Source of the DNA: an uncultured Verrucomicrobia subdivision 3 bacterium
GTDB lineage: Bacteria > Verrucomicrobiota > Verrucomicrobiia > Limisphaerales > UBA11358
Assembly (NCBI GenBank): GCA_903917705.1
Contig: CAIXBQ010000012.1
Location: 24,921-88,920 of the forward strand
Length of the DNA stretch: 64,000 nucleotides
Direction of reading: 5' to 3'
The notes under the pieces were generated by a model. It searched no databases, was not told the origin of the DNA, and saw only the letters and a list, made by a program, of their open reading frames with translations. This document shows positions 1-8,591 of the stretch, one piece after another. A program made the translations under genes and the position numbers. Every line of letters starts with the position of its first letter. The stretch's first letter is position 1.

Positions 1-1188
1 GTAGTCCGACTGCCACGGCGCCGGCAGCCGGTCGTTCCAGATGCCCTGCAAATTTGCCGGCAATCGCGCCGGGCGGCGGGAGCTACTCATCAGCAGATAC
101 CGGCCGAATTGAAAATGCAAGGCCACCAAGCCGGGATCGTTGGCACCCTTCCGGATGGCGGCGAGCCGCGCATCGGTGGGCAGCTTTTCCAGCGCCGGGT
201 CGGCCGTGCCAAGTTGCACGGAGACGCGATTGAACATGGCGCGGTGTTCGACCAGATGCGCTTCGAGCAATTGCGCCCATGATTTTTTTGCCGCCTTGGC
301 AAGAATCGCGTCGCAGATTTTCGCCGGCACAATCGCGCGGTCAAAGTTCATTTTGGCCAGGTTGTAATCTGTCGCGGCGGTGAAGAGGAGGACCGCCTCG
401 GTCGCGCCTTTGATATGCATCTGGTTTTCCTCGGCCAGCACGGCCCCTCGATCCACTTGCGCGAGCAAGCGGCCGGCAAATTTCATGTGCGCGCCGCCGG
501 GGCCGTGACCGCCGGGTTTTCCAGCGTGACCGCCGTCCTGGCCCTCCACATCCATGACCTGCCCATCGAGTTGCAGCCGCCCGCCAGCCGCAGCCTTCAC
601 CACGGCGTCAAGTTCGCGCGTGAGGCTCGCCTTGAAGTCGAGCGTGCCCGGCTGATCCGTTGTGACCCGGACCACCAGCACATCATCCGGCGCGGAAACC
701 AAGACCTCGCGCGTGATCGTGGCGCTGCCGCTGCGATAACTGACGCGGGCCAGTCCGTCGGCCAGTTGCAGTTCGCGCCGGTAAGCCGAGTTGGTTTCCG
801 CGCCGCCAAAATCCAGCCAGAGGTCACCCAGCGGCTGGTAGGAGCGGAAGCAGGTGGGCGTGGCGGTGAGATGGGCCAGTCCGTAGGCGTGGGCCTCGGC
901 ATTTTTTCCGGCGAAAATCAGCCGGCGCACTTCGGCGAGATGATTTGAAAAGTTTTCGGGATACGCGTCAACGGGACAACCGCCCCAAAGACTTTCTTCA
1001 TTGAGCTGCATACGCTCTTTGGCACCGCCGCCAAAAACCATCGCGCCCAAGCGCCCGTTGCCCAGCGGCAGCGCCTCGTTCCAATTCGCGGCGGGCTGGT
1101 TGAACCAGATCCGCGGCGGCTCTTGAGCAGCGGCAGTCAAGGTCAGGCACACCCACCCGACTGCAAAAAGAAAACGGCTCTTTTCCAT
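1..1188 (-). CDS. GH95-type alpha-L-fucosidase, partial (runs off left window edge)
   Basis: Minus-strand frame from ATG at 1188 reads MEKSRFLFAVGWVCLTLTAAAQEPPRIWFNQPAANWNEALPLGNGRLGAMVFGGGAKERMQLNEESLWGG; signal peptide followed by the GH95 PLGNGRLGAMVFGG...LNEESLWGG signature; open to position 1, so absent from the ORF track. Confidence 0.85.
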   Translation of the reverse strand, partial: MEKSRFLFAVGWVCLTLTAAAQEPPRIWFNQPAANWNEALPLGNGRLGAMVFGGGAKERMQLNEESLWGGCPVDAYPENFSNHLAEVRRLIFAGKNAEAHAYGLAHLTATPTCFRSYQPLGDLWLDFGGAETNSAYRRELQLADGLARVSYRSGSATITREVLVSAPDDVLVVRVTTDQPGTLDFKASLTRELDAVVKAAAGGRLQLDGQVMDVEGQDGGHAGKPGGHGPGGAHMKFAGRLLAQVDRGAVLAEENQMHIKGATEAVLLFTAATDYNLAKMNFDRAIVPAKICDAILAKAAKKSWAQLLEAHLVEHRAMFNRVSVQLGTADPALEKLPTDARLAAIRKGANDPGLVALHFQFGRYLLMSSSRRPARLPANLQGIWNDRLPAPWQSDY

Positions 1189-1218
1189 GAAGAATGAATT
1201 CACCGCCCCCCTCGTTCG

Positions 1219-2703
1219 TTACTCATCGCTGGCATTCTTGTCTTTGGCGGCGGCATCCCGTTTGGGCGTGACGTAAGGCCCAGTGCCTTCGCCGGCCCAC
1301 GCGAGATCGGCCTTCATCGCGGGGTGGTCGGCATAGGGGTCTTTGAATTTTTTTGCATAGTCCGTCAAGGCTCGTGCCAGTTCGCGCATTGGCTCGCGCG
1401 ACCGGGGTTCGGAGAAAATGTTTTTCATCTCGAACGGGTCCTGTTCCAGATCGAACAAGTCCGGATCATGGTCGGGATAGACGACGAACTTGAATCGGGT
1501 CGACACAGCCATGAGCCAGTGGCCATAGGCGTTGCGGGAAAACACCACGTTCTTCCAATCCGCCGGCGCTTGGCCGCTGAGAAATAGCGCGGCGCAGTCA
1601 CGACCCTCGTCGTGTTCGTCGCGTGGCAGACCGAGCAGACTTAAAATAGTTGGCTTGAAGTCCACGGTGTCGAGCGCGTCGTGGAGAACGGTTCCGGGGC
1701 TGATTTTCCCCGGATAATCGATGATGAACGGAATGCGCGCGGAGGCCTCGTAGGGATAGCCTTTATTGATGAGGCTGTGTTCGCCGGCCATCTCGCCGTG
1801 GTCGGACGTGAAAATGACGATGGTGTTGTCCAGCACGCCGGCGGTTTTCAGCGCGTCGAGGATTTTGCCGACGTTGTCGTCAATGCACTTCACCATGCCG
1901 AAGTAGCGGGGCATGTTTTTCATGATCCCCTTGCCATTCGCCGAGCTGGGCAGGTGGAAATTGTAATTTGTGAACATCGTGTCATAAGGCGGCCGCACGG
2001 TGTTGGGATCGTGCGGGTCGGGAATGGCGAGCATGAAACAAAAGGGTTCATGCTGATGGGCCTGGATGAACGCCACCGCTTTGTCGGCCAGAAAATCAGT
2101 GGTGTAGGACTTCGCATCCGCCCCGGCGACGGCATAGGTCGGCGCACCTTTCGGGTTGCGGGCCTTGACCGCCGGGCCATTGGTGGTGTCTTCGAGCTGC
2201 TTCAAATGGCCACGGTTGAACATGTAACGGTTGTCGGTAAAACCCAAATGGCGGGCAGGCGTCCAGCCGGGCCGGGCGGGGCCATCCACGTGCAGCTTGC
2301 CGGCGTAGCCGGTCGCATAGCCGTTGCGGCGGAGGACCTCGGCAAACGTCAACACGTCATCGCGCAGAGCCATGTCGTTGGCGGGGGCGCCGGTGTTCTG
2401 TGGGTAACAACCGGTGAGAAAGGAGGCACGCGACGGCGTGCATACCGGCGAGGCGGCATAGAACCGATCGCAGATTACGCCGCGCCGAGCCAGCGAATCA
2501 ACGTGCGGCGTCTCAACCGCAATGCCGTCGCCCCAGACGAACGCCTCCTCCTTTGACAGCAGTGCCCGGTAACAGCCGAGGGTGCGGAAGTTTTGCTCGT
2601 CGGTGTGGATGATGAGCAGGTTGGGTTTGGCCGCCCAGGCTGCACCAGTCACGGCCAGCAACCCCGCACCGACGGCCATCAACCGCGAAACGTTTGATTG
2701 CAT
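1219..2703 (-). CDS. Sulfatase (S1 family, formylglycine-dependent)
   Basis: PNLLIIHTDEQNFRTLGCYR N-terminus, CTPSRASFLTG formylglycine motif (codons at 2428-2442), TSDHGEMAGEH; N-terminal signal peptide. Confidence 0.92.
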   Translation of the reverse strand: MQSNVSRLMAVGAGLLAVTGAAWAAKPNLLIIHTDEQNFRTLGCYRALLSKEEAFVWGDGIAVETPHVDSLARRGVICDRFYAASPVCTPSRASFLTGCYPQNTGAPANDMALRDDVLTFAEVLRRNGYATGYAGKLHVDGPARPGWTPARHLGFTDNRYMFNRGHLKQLEDTTNGPAVKARNPKGAPTYAVAGADAKSYTTDFLADKAVAFIQAHQHEPFCFMLAIPDPHDPNTVRPPYDTMFTNYNFHLPSSANGKGIMKNMPRYFGMVKCIDDNVGKILDALKTAGVLDNTIVIFTSDHGEMAGEHSLINKGYPYEASARIPFIIDYPGKISPGTVLHDALDTVDFKPTILSLLGLPRDEHDEGRDCAALFLSGQAPADWKNVVFSRNAYGHWLMAVSTRFKFVVYPDHDPDLFDLEQDPFEMKNIFSEPRSREPMRELARALTDYAKKFKDPYADHPAMKADLAWAGEGTGPYVTPKRDAAAKDKNASDE

Positions 2704-2751
2704 GTAATCAATTTAATCTAAATTAGAGGCGCCCAATAGAATAATGCGAGT

Positions 2752-5700
2752 TTACTGAATCTTACGCGCGAAGGCCGCGCCGGAAACGATGCCCCGGAGC
2801 GCGCTGACCGGAATGCAGTTCCGGATGGTCATCTGAAAATTTTCCTGCACGCCCTGCTCCTCGTCGTAATAAACCGACTGCGTGTTGTCCACCACGCCGA
2901 TGACGGCGCCGGTCTCGTCGCACACCGGCGCGCCGCTGGAACCTTTGGCAAAATCCGCCGTGATGCTCATGAAACGAACCAACCCCTTGCGGCCTTTCTG
3001 CTGGGTCTGACGCGAGACAATGCCGGTGGAGGCCGCAAAGAGATGCTGGCTGGGATTGCTGACGATCACCACGGGAGTTCCGGCGGGCGCATCCGCCCGG
3101 GCGAGCGGGACGGGCGTGTAGCCATCACCACCCACCTGTAACACCACGAGGTCCTCGACCGGGTCGCAGGCCAGAATGTCTCGCACGGCACAAATGTGTC
3201 CGTCCCGGGTGAGCACCGACAGGCCAAGCCCATTGGTGCGGCTGCTGCCGAGCACATGAAAGCTGGTGACGAACGCGCCCGATTTGGTGATGAAAAAACC
3301 GCTCGCAGTGCTCATGCTCACCTTTTCCCCCGTGCTGGCTTGACGGAAGCAAACAACGAGACCAACAGAAGGCTCAAGGCAGGCAACGACACCGGCGGTG
3401 TCCAGCTTGCGGGACGACGGCGCGGGCAGTTTCAAACCGCACGACTTGGCATCCAATCGGTCGCCCCAATTGGCAAGGATGCCGGGCTGCTTCAGAAGTT
3501 TGCGGCCTTCGATTTCCAGAAACTGCATGGACGCCGCATCATTGATCGGCTCGCCCAGCCGGGGCGGGGCCGGCGGATTCAGTCCCCGCACCATCACGGC
3601 TGAGGTGCGATTAGTGGCTCGAACCGAAGAATCCGGCCGGGGTAAAGTTGACGCCGGCGATTTGGCTTTTCTATATGTTTCAAGATCGGTCTGGAGTCGT
3701 TGCCGGATTGTTTTGTCAGTGTCGGCGGGCGATTCGCTGATTGCCTTGGTCTGAAGTTCAACGGCCATTTCATTGTCACCTTGAAGCATTTTCACGCGCG
3801 CCAGGGTCAAGGTGAAACTATGGCCGGTTGGCCCGCCCTGCGCATACCCGTCCTGCGCAAGTTTGGCCGCGAGGGCGAGGGCGGGACCTTTCACGTTCGG
3901 GACGTGGGCGAGTTTATCCGCGATGGTCAATTGCACAATGAGTTCATGCGGATTGGACGCCATCACGTCATTGGAAAACTTGACGGCGCCGTCGAAGTCT
4001 TGCCGGGCGATGAACAGGTCCAAACGCGAAAGCTGATACATCAGCCGGATGGTCGCCGGTTCGAAGTTTTCCGTCGCCTTGTCGATCTTGGCCAGCGTGG
4101 CCTCGGCCGCTTCCCATTGCGCGGCGGCGAGCTGGCGCGAAAAACCAACCTGCAGTGAACGCAACTGGCCGGCAACGGTGTTGGCCGACTGCTTTTCCTC
4201 ACGGGCCGCCGCTTGGGCCGCCTTTTGCAGGTCAAACTTGCCGGCCAGGACATCTTCCACCAGAGCCGGTGTCAAATTCATGGGATGCCCAATCCAGACA
4301 ATCCGGCCCTGCTGGTTCACGATGAAGGCGGAGGGAATTCCATTCTGCCCCGAGGCCGTCATCCAGGTGTCGGCCATCGCCCCCTTGCCGCCACCGGTCT
4401 TGTCATCCAGCGCCACGCGGTAGGACATTTTGTCGCCCATCCGCTTTACAAATGGCCCCGGCAGCGCATCATCCTGCTCCCAGCAATCCTGCCCGATTAT
4501 GACCAGATTCTTATCCTTGAATTGCTGATACAGTTCGTTGAGGTGCGGGATCGAGGCCCGGCACGGGCCGCACCAGGTCGCCCAGAACTCCACGATGTAA
4601 ACCCGGTTGCTGGCAAACTCCGTGACCGGCTCGCCTTGAATCCATTTGCCGCACGCCAGCTTCGGGGCCGGGTCGCCAACCTTGAGCCGGGAGCTGCCCG
4701 CGGACTGCGGTTCTGGAGCGGCGGTTGGTGGTGAAACCGTTTCGCCGGCGGCCGGGTCGGCGTCTTTGCTGGCAAACGTCTTGCCGGTGACGGTGGTGAG
4801 CGCCTTTTCGATGGCGGGTGCCAGCGCTTGGCCGCGAATCGTGTCGTCCGCGAGTATGGCACCGGTGTTGCCGTCCACCAGGATCATGTGCGGAATGGCC
4901 CGGATGCCATAGAGTTTAGCCACTTCCGCCTCCCAGAACTTGCCGTCGCAGACCTGCGGCCAGGTCATGTTTTTCCTTTTGGTGAAGTCGGCGAGCAGCG
5001 GCACACCTGCTTCGCGGTCCAGGCTGATGCCGAGGATTTCCAGGCCCTGCTCGTGATATTTTTCGTAAGCCTTCGCCACATTGGGAACTTCCGCAATGCA
5101 CGGGCCGCACCACTGGGCCCAGAAATCCAGCAGCACGACCTTGCCCTTGTAATCGCCGGGAAACTTCACCGTCTTGCCGTCGGTGCGCCGGGCGGTGAAC
5201 TCGGGCGCCTTCCGGCCGGGGCTCAGGTTGGGGCCGGCCGACGCCGGCTTCGCAACGGCCACGATTTGTAAGGTGCCATCGGGAGTCAGATTGGTCATGG
5301 CCCACCATTGGTCGTCCACCTCGAACGGCCGGAATACGCTGAAGCTGGTGCCTTTGCCGAGGGACCGGCCGGTGTTCGTTACGTCCAGCCAGAGCAAAGG
5401 CGTGGTCATGAGACTTCCGCCGAGGTGGAAATCGCCCGCACCGCTCCCATCCTCCAGCACGGCCGGGATGACTTTGCCGCCAAGCTTGACTTCCCCCGCC
5501 ATGCCAAAATCGCTGTAATGATACAGCTTGGGCGGCAATGCGCTGCCGCCCCAGGTTTCAGGCCCGTAAAAATTGACCTGCCCGCGTCTCGGCCCGGAGG
5601 CGAAGGGAATCACCACGGTGGCGCGGCCGCTCCACGAAGTACTATCGCCGCCGTCCTGGCCCACATAAATTCCATTGGTCCAAGTGCAGGGTGGATCGTC

Positions 5701-6063
5701 GGTGAAATCACCGTTGGCATTGCCATCCACGAACAGGCGCTGCGTCTGGTTGTCGGCAACATCAAGGATGACGCCGATGGTGACGGCGGCATTGGACGGA
5801 CCCATTTCAAATGCTCCGTAAAGCGGTGCGTGCAGGCCAGCCGGTGCCTGCTTGAAACCGGCCGGCACCTGGGCGGAAAGGCCGATGGCGTGAGGCCGCT
5901 GTCCGCTGACAATTTGATGGATGCCTGATTCCTGCCATTTGAAGTGGTAGGTTTCCGGCTCTTGCGCCCAAAGCGGCAAGCCGAGCACCAAGACGAGTGC
6001 GCATAAGCCGGATCCCGCGCGCGAGGTGCTGAAAAACCCGGCCGGTAGTGGATTTGATTTCAT
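2752..6063 (-). CDS. Secreted multidomain protein: two TlpA-like thioredoxin domains (WAQWCGPC, WATWCGPC), helical repeat region, C-terminal trypsin-like (S1) serine protease domain
   Basis: Signal peptide ...GLPLWAQ; two WCGPC redox motifs; C-terminal SGFFITKSGAFVTSFHVLG / DPVEDLVVLQVGG / GSSGAPVCDETGAVIGVVD matching His/Asp/Ser triad regions. Confidence 0.85.
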   Translation of the reverse strand: MKSNPLPAGFFSTSRAGSGLCALVLVLGLPLWAQEPETYHFKWQESGIHQIVSGQRPHAIGLSAQVPAGFKQAPAGLHAPLYGAFEMGPSNAAVTIGVILDVADNQTQRLFVDGNANGDFTDDPPCTWTNGIYVGQDGGDSTSWSGRATVVIPFASGPRRGQVNFYGPETWGGSALPPKLYHYSDFGMAGEVKLGGKVIPAVLEDGSGAGDFHLGGSLMTTPLLWLDVTNTGRSLGKGTSFSVFRPFEVDDQWWAMTNLTPDGTLQIVAVAKPASAGPNLSPGRKAPEFTARRTDGKTVKFPGDYKGKVVLLDFWAQWCGPCIAEVPNVAKAYEKYHEQGLEILGISLDREAGVPLLADFTKRKNMTWPQVCDGKFWEAEVAKLYGIRAIPHMILVDGNTGAILADDTIRGQALAPAIEKALTTVTGKTFASKDADPAAGETVSPPTAAPEPQSAGSSRLKVGDPAPKLACGKWIQGEPVTEFASNRVYIVEFWATWCGPCRASIPHLNELYQQFKDKNLVIIGQDCWEQDDALPGPFVKRMGDKMSYRVALDDKTGGGKGAMADTWMTASGQNGIPSAFIVNQQGRIVWIGHPMNLTPALVEDVLAGKFDLQKAAQAAAREEKQSANTVAGQLRSLQVGFSRQLAAAQWEAAEATLAKIDKATENFEPATIRLMYQLSRLDLFIARQDFDGAVKFSNDVMASNPHELIVQLTIADKLAHVPNVKGPALALAAKLAQDGYAQGGPTGHSFTLTLARVKMLQGDNEMAVELQTKAISESPADTDKTIRQRLQTDLETYRKAKSPASTLPRPDSSVRATNRTSAVMVRGLNPPAPPRLGEPINDAASMQFLEIEGRKLLKQPGILANWGDRLDAKSCGLKLPAPSSRKLDTAGVVACLEPSVGLVVCFRQASTGEKVSMSTASGFFITKSGAFVTSFHVLGSSRTNGLGLSVLTRDGHICAVRDILACDPVEDLVVLQVGGDGYTPVPLARADAPAGTPVVIVSNPSQHLFAASTGIVSRQTQQKGRKGLVRFMSITADFAKGSSGAPVCDETGAVIGVVDNTQSVYYDEEQGVQENFQMTIRNCIPVSALRGIVSGAAFARKIQ

Positions 6064-6083
6064 GTTATGGAAGCCCCTTCAAT

Positions 6084-7271
6084 TCACTTGGACGCTGACG
6101 CTGGCGGCAGCTTGCCCGCTTGGTAAGCCTCAAGCACGGCTTGGTATTGTCGACGGGTGGCTTCGGGCGTTTTGTCCGATAACTCGGCCAGCATCTTGGT
6201 TTGATATTCCACCGCCTTCGCCTGGTCTCCCTGGATCATCTTCACTCGGGCCAGAAGCGAAAGGAAAATGTTGCCAATCTGGCCACCGCTCGCATACCCG
6301 GTTTGTGCGGCTTTTTCGGCCAGATCCAGCGCCGGCCCTTTCAGCTCCGGAAGGTTGGCAAACTCGGCGGCGATGGTTAGCTGGACCGAGATATCACGAG
6401 GGCTGGATTCCAGCGCGGCGGTGCCGATTTTGACGGCTCCGTCCAAATCCTTCCTGGCCAGCAAGAGGCGCATGCGCATCAGGCTCGGTCGCGCATTGGT
6501 GCCCGGTGACTGGCTGTGCGCCAGACTGTCCAATTTGATCAGCGTGGCCTCGGCTTCGTCCCACTGGGAAGCGGAGAGCTGGCGGTTGAAGGCAACCTGG
6601 AGCGACCGGACTTGGCTGGCCAAAGCCTGATTTGCAACCTGCTTCTCGCGCTCAACCGCCTGAATTTTAGCCGCCTTTTGCAGGTCGTGCTTACCCGCCA
6701 GAATATCTTCAAGCAGACCCGGATCCATTTTCATGGGATGGCCCATCCAGGCGATTTTGCCTTGCCGATCCACGATGAAGGCGGAAGGAATTCCGTTCTG
6801 CCCGGAGGCCGCCATCCAGGTCCCGGCCATCGCACCCCGCCCGCCGCCGGTCTTGTCATCCAGCGCGACACGATAGGTCATCTTTTCGCCCATTTTCTTC
6901 ACGAACGGTTCCGGCAGCGCATCATCCCGCTCCCAGCAATCCTGGCCTATGACGATCACATCCTTGTCCTTGAATTGCTGATACAATTCATTGAGATGCG
7001 GAATCGACGCCTTGCACGGACCGCACCAGGTCGCCCAGAACTCCACGATGTAAACCTTGTTGGTCGCGAACTCCGTGACCGGGTCGCCCTGAATCCACCT
7101 GCCCATCGCTAGCTTCGGGGCGGGATCGCCGACGCTGAGGAGCGGGCGGGCCGGGTGGTTCGTTTCTGCGGCGGCGGTCGGATCGGTGACCTGGTCAGCC
7201 GCCTTGGCCGAGGTTAAGGCGGCGACCATTGCCAGCAACGTCATGGTGAGTTTGGATGTTTTTGAGTGCAT
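6084..7271 (-). CDS. TlpA-like thioredoxin domain protein with helical/TPR-like C-terminus
   Basis: VEFWATWCGPCKASIPHLNELYQQF; signal peptide; collinear with the middle of the 1103-aa ORF. Confidence 0.85.
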   Translation of the reverse strand: MHSKTSKLTMTLLAMVAALTSAKAADQVTDPTAAAETNHPARPLLSVGDPAPKLAMGRWIQGDPVTEFATNKVYIVEFWATWCGPCKASIPHLNELYQQFKDKDVIVIGQDCWERDDALPEPFVKKMGEKMTYRVALDDKTGGGRGAMAGTWMAASGQNGIPSAFIVDRQGKIAWMGHPMKMDPGLLEDILAGKHDLQKAAKIQAVEREKQVANQALASQVRSLQVAFNRQLSASQWDEAEATLIKLDSLAHSQSPGTNARPSLMRMRLLLARKDLDGAVKIGTAALESSPRDISVQLTIAAEFANLPELKGPALDLAEKAAQTGYASGGQIGNIFLSLLARVKMIQGDQAKAVEYQTKMLAELSDKTPEATRRQYQAVLEAYQAGKLPPASASK

Positions 7272-7289
7272 AGAGCTGTTGGTATCAGG

Positions 7290-8573
7290 TTATTTCTTTT
7301 TTCCAGCCAGCGCCTTTTCGATGGCGGGCGCGAGGGTTTCGCCGCGAATTTTGTCAGCGAGGATCAAGCCCGTGTCGCCGTCCACCAGCACCATGTGCGG
7401 GATGGATTGGATACCGTAGAGTTTGGCCACTGCTGCGTCCCAGAATTTGCCGTCGTAAACCTGCGGCCAGGGCATGCTCTTTTTTTTGGTGAAATCGCCC
7501 AGCTTCGTTTCCCATTCCGCTTTGTCGAGGCTCACACCCAGCACTTCCAGTCCGCGGTCGTGGAAGGTCCCGTAGTTCCTGACCACGTTGGGCAATTCGG
7601 CCACGCACGGACCGCACCAGGTCGCCCAGAAATCCAATAGCACCACCTTGCCGGCATAGTCACCGGGAAACTTCACCGTCTTTCCGCCAAGCAATTTGCC
7701 GGTGAACGCCGGCGCTTTTTGGCCCGGACTCAAATCCACCGCTGGCGCGGCGGCCTTTGGCACCGGCTGGCTGGACGCCACGATCTGAAAGTCGCCGCCC
7801 AGGGTGAGATTGGTGACACACCACCATTTGCCGTTCACTTCAAACGGCCGCTGGGCCGGGGCGGTGTAGCCCAGCCGGTGGGTTCGTGGATTCGTGATAC
7901 CCAGCCACAAACTGGGGTTCGCCATCGGATCCTGATCCAGCCGGAAATGGCCCAGATTGCCTGAATCCTCCAAAATCGCCGGGATGATCTGCCCGTCGAT
8001 TTTCACATCGCCCGCCAATCCGTAGTCGGTATAAAACATGAGTGCCGGGGGGGCGGGTTTGTGCCCGCCCGTTTGGCCGATATAGAATTTCAATTTCCCG
8101 GGGCGCAGACCACCGGCAAAAGGGATGCTCACCATGGCGTCGGCTTTAAACTCAACCTTTTCAGCCCCATCGCGGGTGATATAGGTCTTGTTCGTGCAGA
8201 CGCACGGCGGATCGTCGGTGAAATCGCCGTTGGCGTTGCTGTCCACGAATAGACGGGTGAGCTGACCGTCCGGCGCATCGGCAATGATGAGGAATGTGGC
8301 CGGGGCATTCGGCGGGCCAAGCTTGATGGCGCCATAGAGGGGGGCGCGCAAACCTTCCGGGGCGCGCTTCAGTCCTTCCGGCGCCCCGGAATGAATCATC
8401 ACGGCGGCAGGCCGTTCGCTGGTATCCTGCTCGTGAACGCCGGAGGATTGCCACGCGAGGTGGATCGTGTCCTGGGCCCAGAGCGGCAAACCGAGGAGCA
8501 GGGTGAGAGCGATCAAGCCGGCACCCGCGAGGACAGAGTTAGCGGCAGGCATTGAAGTTTGATTGGATTTCAT
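7290..8573 (-). CDS. TlpA-like thioredoxin domain protein with N-terminal beta-rich domain
   Basis: VVLLDFWATWCGPCVAELPNVV; FVDSNANGDFTDDP acidic loop; signal peptide; collinear with N-terminus of the 1103-aa ORF. Confidence 0.85.
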   Translation of the reverse strand: MKSNQTSMPAANSVLAGAGLIALTLLLGLPLWAQDTIHLAWQSSGVHEQDTSERPAAVMIHSGAPEGLKRAPEGLRAPLYGAIKLGPPNAPATFLIIADAPDGQLTRLFVDSNANGDFTDDPPCVCTNKTYITRDGAEKVEFKADAMVSIPFAGGLRPGKLKFYIGQTGGHKPAPPALMFYTDYGLAGDVKIDGQIIPAILEDSGNLGHFRLDQDPMANPSLWLGITNPRTHRLGYTAPAQRPFEVNGKWWCVTNLTLGGDFQIVASSQPVPKAAAPAVDLSPGQKAPAFTGKLLGGKTVKFPGDYAGKVVLLDFWATWCGPCVAELPNVVRNYGTFHDRGLEVLGVSLDKAEWETKLGDFTKKKSMPWPQVYDGKFWDAAVAKLYGIQSIPHMVLVDGDTGLILADKIRGETLAPAIEKALAGKKK

Positions 8574-8591
8574 AGAATTACAGCAGTTGAA

